NCBI GenBank assembly: GCA_035267045.1
Contig: DATFMH010000154.1
Span: 1-10,994 of the forward strand
Source: DATFMH01 sp035267045
GTDB taxonomy: Bacteria > Bacteroidota > Rhodothermia > Balneolales > DATFMH01
Direction: 5' to 3'
Length of the DNA: 10,994 nucleotides
Position 1 is the first letter of the stretch, and the number at the start of each line of letters is the position of its first letter. Under the pieces are notes generated by a model, which saw only the letters and a list, made by a program, of their open reading frames with translations, ran no database searches and was not told the DNA's origin. The translations under genes and the position numbers were made by a program. This document shows, piece after piece, positions 6,726 through 10,994 of the stretch.

Positions 6726-9377
6726 ATGAAGTTATCTTCGTTACGGCTTGCAGGTATTTTGTTTATTGTAAGCACATGTCTCATTCTTTCAACTTGTAAA
6801 AAGAAACACAACAATATCACAGGATCAGGAGGGAAGAATACCAATCCATTAACGGTTGGTCCTGATGGAGGGGTAGTGGCCAATAAGGATTCTACCGTAA
6901 TTTTGGTCATTCCACCCAAAGCCCTGTCATCCAAAGTGACGTTTTCTTTTAAAAAAATTACTTCCGGATATCCTGATGGAAATATCAGTCCGGTTTGGGA
7001 TATTGGTCCGTCCGGAACGAAATTTGATACGGCAGCCGTGCTCGATATGGAGTTTAATTCAGCCGATATTCCGGATACTGTAAATGCTATTGATCTAAGA
7101 CTGGCTACCATTTCTAATAATGACTGGGACACGCTGAAAAGTGCATCTGACACGATAAATCAAAAAGTGTATGGTCTTGTTCATCATGTGAGTGAATTCG
7201 GTATTATTTCAAAAACAGAATCAGCGGCTAAGCCTGCCATCACCCGGGTAAAACCGGATAGTGGTATGGTTGGAGACACGGTAATAGTATATGGAAATGA
7301 TTTTGGGAATGATCCGGGCAGTGTTCAGATCGCTTTTAATCAGTCGCCGGCGAATATTCTGAGTTTGAGTAATACACAGATTAAAACAACTGTGCCGGAT
7401 GGTGCAACTACCGGATTCGTTCACGTCATTGTTAATGGATATGTGGCTACCGGCCCATCATTTTCGGTATTGAAAGCCAGCAACAATTTAACCATTACGA
7501 ATGTGCAGCCTGCTAAAGGCAAGATTGGCACGGCTGTGACGATAAAAGGTGCCGGTTTCGGTACGGATCCATCGAAACTGAATGTCTATTTTGGAAATAC
7601 CAAAGCCCAGATATATCAATTGACGGCTACTGAAATTGATACGAAAGTACCGGATGGAGCTGTAAAAGGACCAATACATGTTATCAAAGGAGAGATGGTA
7701 GCACAGGCAGATTTTAAAGTTATCCTTCCGGCACCAGTGATAAGCAGTATTGTGCCCGACAGTACACACAGGGGCGATACGATAACGATCAATGGTGATA
7801 ACTTCAGTAGTGATCCGACAAAGGATGAGATCCTGTTCAATGTTTCGTCGCTGGCCGTTCTCGTTAATCCGTCAAGTGCCACAACTACTCAATTGAAGGT
7901 CACTGTTCCGCAGAAAGCCATGACCGATACCGTGAAAGTACGGGTTGGAAATAATACCGCTACGGGACCTGTGGTAACGATCATGAGGCCCGCACCCACC
8001 ATTTCAGGTATTAGTCCGACAAGCGGAAAACCGGGAACAAGTGTTACAATCAACGGGAGTAATTTTATTGCCGGGACCAACGGATTGGTGGATAATTTTG
8101 TCTATTTCGGAGGAATTCGTGCATTGAATGTAACCAGTGCTACCGCTACACAACTTAATGTAACGGTTCCGGACAGTGCAGAGACAGGACCGGTAACCGT
8201 TAATGTACTCGGCCAGGTAGCTAAAGGACCGACATTTACGGTTCAGCATGCAAAACCAGTTATCAATTCGATTAGTCCAACCAGTGGTGGTTCAGGTACC
8301 CAGGTGACGATCTCCGGTGATAATTTTAGTTCCGACACTACAAATGATGAGGTGTTCTTTAATGGAGTCAGGGCGGCAATAAGCAGTGCAACCCAAACAC
8401 AGATTGTAGCCAGCGTACCACAAAATGCTTCGACCGGACCGGTATCTGTTACGGTTTATGATCAAAAAGTACAGGGACCGACATTCACGGTTAAACAACC
8501 GGGTGAGGCTAAGATGACGGCTTTCTGGGGATTAACTTCAGATGAAAATGTCTCAGATTATTTGGTGAGCGCGTATGTCAACGAGGATACAACGGTCTAT
8601 AACGATGGTGATTTTTATTTTGAGCAGACAGAAAAAGGTCCATATAGTTCAGGTAACCGACCGGTTGTATTTGATATGAGTACATGTAAACCTATTCAGG
8701 GTGAAGACATTACGAAGGTTGGAAATGCCAATAATGGATTCAATTTAAAGTTAAATGTTACACCTGATGCCAATTCCCATACCCGGACCTATTATGTGGC
8801 AAGTGATTTTAACACTGTAATTACTGATTCGGCCGGTGCACATAAAACCATCAAAATAACTTTTGATGGCAGTGTAAGGGCGGATACGGCAGATGGTTAT
8901 GTCTCGTCAACCCGTGGGGATGTTATGGCCTTCAGTACAGACGCACAAGCTGGATATGATTTAAATCATCATCATTTCTTCCTGCATATCGATAATCCGA
9001 CGGGACATTCGATATCACTCAAAGTAAACTGGAATGTAACAGCAACTACCCAAACTGACGATGATAAAGTTAAAGCTCAATCCGGCCTGGGCTTTGATCT
9101 GGTAAGTAAATCGACAAATGGTTGTTATACATCAAATAATACATTTACCGGGCTGTCTGTTTATTCCGCTTATTCGGATTGGTCAAATGCAAATAGTAAC
9201 CCTGTAGGATCGAAAAGTTTTACCATACCTACCGGTTCAACGACATTGTTACTTAACCTCGTGAGCACGTTAAAAGCTTATTCTCAGAGGGATCAGAGTG
9301 GCCGTGGTTATTATCAAAACTATAATGGAGGAACTGCCACAATAGATGGGACAATCAAAATTACGATCAAAAAATAA
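6726..9377 (+). CDS. Surface-type lipoprotein with ZU5-like domain, five IPT/TIG domains and unknown C-terminal domain
   Basis: An 883-residue exported lipoprotein. The signal peptide ends in a lipobox-like LILSTC with lipidation expected at C24, followed by KKK; C18 (IVSTC) is a poorer alternative. Residues about 41-165 look like a ZU5 domain (GGVV, IPPKAL, then a GPSGTKF strand). Five IPT/TIG immunoglobulin-like domains follow at about 168-249, 254-332, 335-420, 422-507 and 509-589, each with the PxxG...GxxF...VP pattern. Residues 590-883 form a further domain I do not recognise; it holds C654 and C800. The role is probably binding or adhesion at the outer membrane; no enzyme motif was seen. 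The gene is divergent from the sigma factor and 47 bp ahead of the membrane gene, with no terminator between, so it is likely co-transcribed with it. Domain calls are from pattern recognition. Confidence 0.92.
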   Translation: MKLSSLRLAGILFIVSTCLILSTCKKKHNNITGSGGKNTNPLTVGPDGGVVANKDSTVILVIPPKALSSKVTFSFKKITSGYPDGNISPVWDIGPSGTKFDTAAVLDMEFNSADIPDTVNAIDLRLATISNNDWDTLKSASDTINQKVYGLVHHVSEFGIISKTESAAKPAITRVKPDSGMVGDTVIVYGNDFGNDPGSVQIAFNQSPANILSLSNTQIKTTVPDGATTGFVHVIVNGYVATGPSFSVLKASNNLTITNVQPAKGKIGTAVTIKGAGFGTDPSKLNVYFGNTKAQIYQLTATEIDTKVPDGAVKGPIHVIKGEMVAQADFKVILPAPVISSIVPDSTHRGDTITINGDNFSSDPTKDEILFNVSSLAVLVNPSSATTTQLKVTVPQKAMTDTVKVRVGNNTATGPVVTIMRPAPTISGISPTSGKPGTSVTINGSNFIAGTNGLVDNFVYFGGIRALNVTSATATQLNVTVPDSAETGPVTVNVLGQVAKGPTFTVQHAKPVINSISPTSGGSGTQVTISGDNFSSDTTNDEVFFNGVRAAISSATQTQIVASVPQNASTGPVSVTVYDQKVQGPTFTVKQPGEAKMTAFWGLTSDENVSDYLVSAYVNEDTTVYNDGDFYFEQTEKGPYSSGNRPVVFDMSTCKPIQGEDITKVGNANNGFNLKLNVTPDANSHTRTYYVASDFNTVITDSAGAHKTIKITFDGSVRADTADGYVSSTRGDVMAFSTDAQAGYDLNHHHFFLHIDNPTGHSISLKVNWNVTATTQTDDDKVKAQSGLGFDLVSKSTNGCYTSNNTFTGLSVYSAYSDWSNANSNPVGSKSFTIPTGSTTLLLNLVSTLKAYSQRDQSGRGYYQNYNGGTATIDGTIKITIKK
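7227..8492 (+). repeat. Five tandem IPT/TIG-coding units inside the lipoprotein gene
   Basis: Each unit is about 80-86 codons. Units 3 and 5 share GDNFSSD.T.DE..FN, and units 4 and 5 share ISPTSG at their starts and the end GPTFTV. The DNA at 8226-8243 and 8474-8491 (ggaccgacatt.acggtt) differs at one position. This points to fairly recent internal duplication of units 3-5, while units 1 and 2 are more diverged. Confidence 0.65.
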
Positions 9378-9424
9378 AAGATGTGTCTAATAATAAACCA
9401 ACATGACTAATACGGGAGTTATTT

Positions 9425-9724
9425 ATGAATAAAAGCTTCGAAAAAGCGACTCAATCGTTTGATTCACTGAACTTCTACAATCGCATTCAGGCAATAGGGC
9501 AGTTACTTAAAAATACGATTACCATCATTGGCCGGGACAGGGATATCATAAAACCGTGGATACGCATGCTGATCTACCATTTTGTCATGGTGGGCTGTTT
9601 CTTTTATGCCATCTATAGCATCCTCATTTCGCTTCCGTTTGCCTGGGTGGCATGGATCATCGCTCCGTTGATGTTCCTGTATAAACATTTCTATAATAAT
9701 AAGCAGGAAATCAGGCTTAGTTGA
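9425..9724 (+). CDS. N-terminal fragment (99 aa) of the TGA-split membrane protein
   Basis: Begins at an ATG with a good Shine-Dalgarno, GGGAG at 9414-9418, 6 nt upstream. This is the best ribosome site on the plus strand here and shows that translation starts on purpose at this point. Residues 1-45 are soluble and charged (KNTITIIGRDRDIIKPW). Two hydrophobic segments follow, at about 47-68 and 70-88, then a basic tail ending KQEIRLS. It could be a stable small membrane protein by itself, but its frame continues after the stop into the next open frame. The lipoprotein gene ends 47 bp before it, so the two are probably transcribed together. Function unknown. Confidence 0.6.
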   Translation: MNKSFEKATQSFDSLNFYNRIQAIGQLLKNTITIIGRDRDIIKPWIRMLIYHFVMVGCFFYAIYSILISLPFAWVAWIIAPLMFLYKHFYNNKQEIRLS

Positions 9725-9790
9725 ACGGTAAATGAGACGCTTGTCGGAAGAGATCCCAGTTACAAGGAAGCTGTAAAATCACAAAAGAAA

Positions 9791-10453
9791 GTGAAATCGC
9801 AGACCCGTAAAATTGCATGGATGGATATCGCGATGGCAATGATAGATAAAACAAGAAACACCGGTGAAGGAATGGCGGAAACTATTATCAGTCTGGTTGT
9901 TTCGGGCCTGGAAGAAGTATGGGATTTGGCTAACCATTATTTATTGCCATCTGTTGCTGTTGATTCGCTGGATATCAAACCGGCACTCGAAAAGATGAAA
10001 CGGTTGAAGGATGAAGTGCCTAAAGCATTGGTTGGGGTATTCGGAATAGATTTTATTGGTAATGTTGTAGGTAGAATCATTGTGCCCTTTTATGTTTTTG
10101 GATTGGCTATCATTATTGGTCTGGCCATGTATTTTACAAATTGGGGGCCGTATACGGCACAGTCCCAGATGATACAACATTATGCCATGATAGCAGCTGT
10201 AGCCGTATGGTTCATGGGAAAGTTAGGACACAATATCCTGGAACGCAGTGTAGAATGCATAAAAGTAATATATTTCACCATTTTTTATGATCAGATAACA
10301 CATCCGGATGATATAGCTCCTAATCTGAGACCCGGTCTGGTAGATTATCTCAAATTGAAGAATGTCGATGTTGTGGATGATTTAGATAAGCAAACGGCAG
10401 TGAATGCAGAGGCTGCTAAAGAAGAATCCGGTTTCGATGTGGCAGCAACGTGA
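9791..10453 (+). CDS. C-terminal fragment (220 aa) of the TGA-split membrane protein
   Basis: The first usable start after the TGA is GTG at 9791, with only an A/G-rich stretch ahead of it and no clear Shine-Dalgarno. Coding character extends upstream of that GTG, so the start is doubtful. A helical soluble part contains SGLEEVWDLANHYLLPS (38-54) and PALEKMKRL. Membrane segments lie at about 94-116 (RIIVPFYVFGLAIIIGL) and 128-150, followed by a soluble acidic tail. It fits the second half of a DUF6159-like integral membrane protein (recognised from memory, moderate confidence). It may be translated by reinitiation after the upstream fragment, or not at all. Function unknown. Confidence 0.6.
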   Translation: MKSQTRKIAWMDIAMAMIDKTRNTGEGMAETIISLVVSGLEEVWDLANHYLLPSVAVDSLDIKPALEKMKRLKDEVPKALVGVFGIDFIGNVVGRIIVPFYVFGLAIIIGLAMYFTNWGPYTAQSQMIQHYAMIAAVAVWFMGKLGHNILERSVECIKVIYFTIFYDQITHPDDIAPNLRPGLVDYLKLKNVDVVDDLDKQTAVNAEAAKEESGFDVAAT

Positions 10454-10474
10454 TTATAGAAAAGGAAATAAAGA

Positions 10475-10555
10475 ATGGAGAAAACAGAATTCAGAACCAC
10501 TGTTGCCCGGTTAAATTTCAAATTTCTTAATAATCGTTATTGTATACGTGAATAA
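10475..10555 (+). CDS. Possible 26-residue small ORF after the membrane gene
   Basis: ATG at 10475 follows AAGGA at 10462-10466 by 8 nt and lies 22 bp after the membrane gene stop. The frame reads MEKTEFRTTVARLNFKFLNN and six more residues, then TAA. It has no recognisable family, and the ribosome site plus close spacing are the only support. It may be chance. Confidence 0.2.
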   Translation: MEKTEFRTTVARLNFKFLNNRYCIRE

Positions 10556-10657
10556 GTCAGATTTTATTGAAATCCAAAAAGAAAACCCATCCTCTTTGTT
10601 AATGATTCTACCTTAATTCGATTTCGTTTTTGTGATTCCTCCATGACCATCGATGAA

Positions 10658-10687
10658 AAGCAGTTAACTCGTTACGAGACTCTGTCT
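10658..10687 (+). repeat. 30-bp direct repeat, copy 1
   Basis: Identical over 30 bases to 10827-10856. It starts AAGCAGTTAAC and ends GACTCTGTCT, with CTCG-TTA-CGAG inside. In this copy the repeat runs on into the right arm of a strong hairpin (10669-10695). Confidence 0.9.
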
Positions 10688-10695
10688 CGTAATGA
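10669..10695. repeat. Hairpin 1: 12-bp stem, TCT loop
   Basis: TTACGAGAC (10672-10680) pairs perfectly with GTCTCGTAA (10684-10692) around TCT. Three further pairs extend the stem, one of them G-T. No T-run follows, so it is not a classical terminator. It shares the GACTCTGTC-like centre with hairpin 2. Confidence 0.75.
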
Positions 10696-10700
10696 ACAGT

Positions 10701-10717
10701 TGGACACTCTGTGTCCA
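10701..10717. repeat. Hairpin 2: 7-bp stem, TCT loop
   Basis: TGGACAC pairs perfectly with GTGTCCA around the same TCT loop. It begins 5 nt after hairpin 1, and both are preceded by CAGTT, so the two look like related units of a tandem-hairpin repeat. Confidence 0.75.
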
Positions 10718-10757
10718 CTCACAGGATAGCCCCCGTCAACCGTTACTCATAAAACAT

Positions 10758-10780
10758 GCCGGGACGCCGAGCATCCCGGC
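10758..10780. repeat. Hairpin 3: GC-rich REP-like palindrome
   Basis: GCCGGGA (10758-10764) pairs with TCCCGGC (10774-10780). After a C/A mismatch (G-T on the other strand) two more pairs close on a CGA loop. It is nested within CGTTAC (10741-10746) and GTAACG (10803-10808). Composition is much richer in G+C than the surroundings, as is common for dispersed palindromic intergenic elements. Confidence 0.7.
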
Positions 10781-10826
10781 GTACATTACGCCCCGGAGAG
10801 ACGTAACGAGAGAGATTAAAGTTTTT

Positions 10827-10856
10827 AAGCAGTTAACTCGTTACGAGACTCTGTCT
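10827..10856 (+). repeat. 30-bp direct repeat, copy 2
   Basis: An exact second copy of 10658-10687, 139 bp after the end of copy 1. After it the sequence continues TTTTAGAC, so the right hairpin arm present beside copy 1 is missing and only a 4-bp stem remains. This suggests a truncated copy or a recombination join. Confidence 0.9.
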
Positions 10857-10908
10857 TTTAGACTTTGGGTAGAAAATTTTATTGATTAGATCTAAGAAAA
10901 ACTACCGA

Positions 10909-10974
10909 CCCTGGCAAGTAACTTAAAGACTCCTCAGGGTATAAACCCATATTGCGAATCAACACTTGCCAGGG
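10909..10974. repeat. 11-bp perfect inverted repeat enclosing 44 bp
   Basis: CCCTGGCAAGT (10909-10919) pairs with ACTTGCCAGGG (10964-10974). Inside is a small GGGT/ACCC stem (10937-10948), and outside TACC (10903-10906) can pair with GGTA (10981-10984). This gives a branched fold or a pair of terminal repeats. The window ends 20 bp later, so the full element cannot be judged. Confidence 0.65.
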
Positions 10975-10994
10975 AAAGTAGGTATCCTAATCCA

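Larger units (their letters stand above)
9425..10453 (+). pseudogene. Membrane-protein gene split by an in-frame TGA; DUF6159-like
   Basis: Two open frames, 9425-9724 and 9791-10453, lie in the same reading frame and are separated only by TGA at 9722-9724. The 22 codons between that stop and the GTG at 9791 are open and read like protein: TVNETLVGRDPSYKEAVKSQ. Joined, they give 342 residues with four likely membrane segments. From memory the joined protein follows the DUF6159 layout: an early D-R-D/E-hydrophobic motif, G-x-D-P after the first membrane region, then W..A..yllPs..vd....pAL. The GRDPSY motif sits in the stretch between the frames, so the stop appears to interrupt one ancestral gene. 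TGA ends the Ser/Thr kinase gene as a normal stop, so genome-wide TGA reassignment is unlikely. A recent nonsense mutation, a sequencing error, or a genuinely two-part gene remain possible. Confidence 0.6.
10454..10994. other. 541-bp non-coding, repeat-rich tail
   Basis: Apart from a possible 26-codon frame directly after the membrane gene, nothing here looks coding. Positions 10556-10650 are plain AT-rich sequence with no structure I can name. From 10658 on there is a 30-bp direct repeat, three compact hairpins and an 11-bp inverted repeat. The open frame at 10692-10889 runs straight through these repeats and is not credible as a gene. Confidence 0.65.

Noticed and set aside
6707..7153. 148-codon minus-strand ORF over the lipoprotein start
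   Set aside because: It is antisense to the well-supported signal peptide and ZU5-like coding sequence, with no family signal. It is a shadow of the real gene.
9722..9790. Selenocysteine or reassigned TGA in the membrane gene
   Set aside because: No convincing stem-loop directly after the TGA; only a 3-bp GAC/GTC stem is visible. TGA also serves as an ordinary stop for the Ser/Thr kinase gene and TGG encodes Trp throughout. Read-through is kept only as an open alternative.
10658..10856. Short CRISPR array
   Set aside because: There are only two copies, 139 bp apart, which is not CRISPR spacing. The intervening DNA is itself palindromic, and no cas gene is present.
10692..10889. 65-codon plus-strand ORF in the tail
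   Set aside because: It starts inside hairpin 1 and runs through hairpins 2 and 3 and the second 30-bp repeat. It has no Shine-Dalgarno, and its composition follows the repeats, not codons.
10909..10974. Integron attC site
   Set aside because: The size is in range, but the conserved GTTRRRY and RYYYAAC core ends are not seen at the arms.

Overview
The window looks like a chromosomal segment of a Bacteroidota bacterium. Four things suggest this: the moderate-to-low G+C, a LytS/LytTR-type two-component pair with an FG-GAP-like sensor, a lipoprotein with the '-STC-KKK' type signal sequence and IPT/TIG domains, and mostly weak Shine-Dalgarno signals. This is inference from gene content; no taxonomic marker such as rRNA is present. 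No tRNA, rRNA, CRISPR array or transposase was seen.

Layout. Positions 1-2346 (minus strand) hold a histidine kinase followed by the first 82 codons of its response regulator, overlapping by 8 bases. Positions 2347-2875 are non-coding, with a 26-bp palindrome and short tandem repeats. Positions 2876-5578 (minus) encode a membrane-anchored Ser/Thr protein kinase with a C-terminal TPR array. Upstream of it, at 5803-6372 (minus), is an ECF-type sigma factor of the kind usually found beside such kinases. The 353-bp divergent spacer 6373-6725 is full of dyad symmetry. On the plus strand follow an 883-residue lipoprotein (ZU5-like domain, five IPT/TIG domains, unrecognised C-terminal domain; 6726-9377) and, 47 bp later, a membrane-protein gene cut in two by an in-frame TGA (9425-10453). 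The last 540 bp is non-coding and rich in repeats: a 30-bp direct repeat, three compact hairpins and an 11-bp inverted repeat near the window edge.

How the parts may work together (inference). The sigma factor and TPR-kinase form a plausible signalling pair, and the divergently transcribed lipoprotein and membrane gene are natural candidate targets through the symmetric spacer. The LytS-like kinase and its regulator form a separate two-component system. The points most worth checking are the TGA-split membrane gene, the dyad-rich divergent control region, the unassigned C-terminal domain of the lipoprotein, and the repeat elements at 10.65-10.97 kb.
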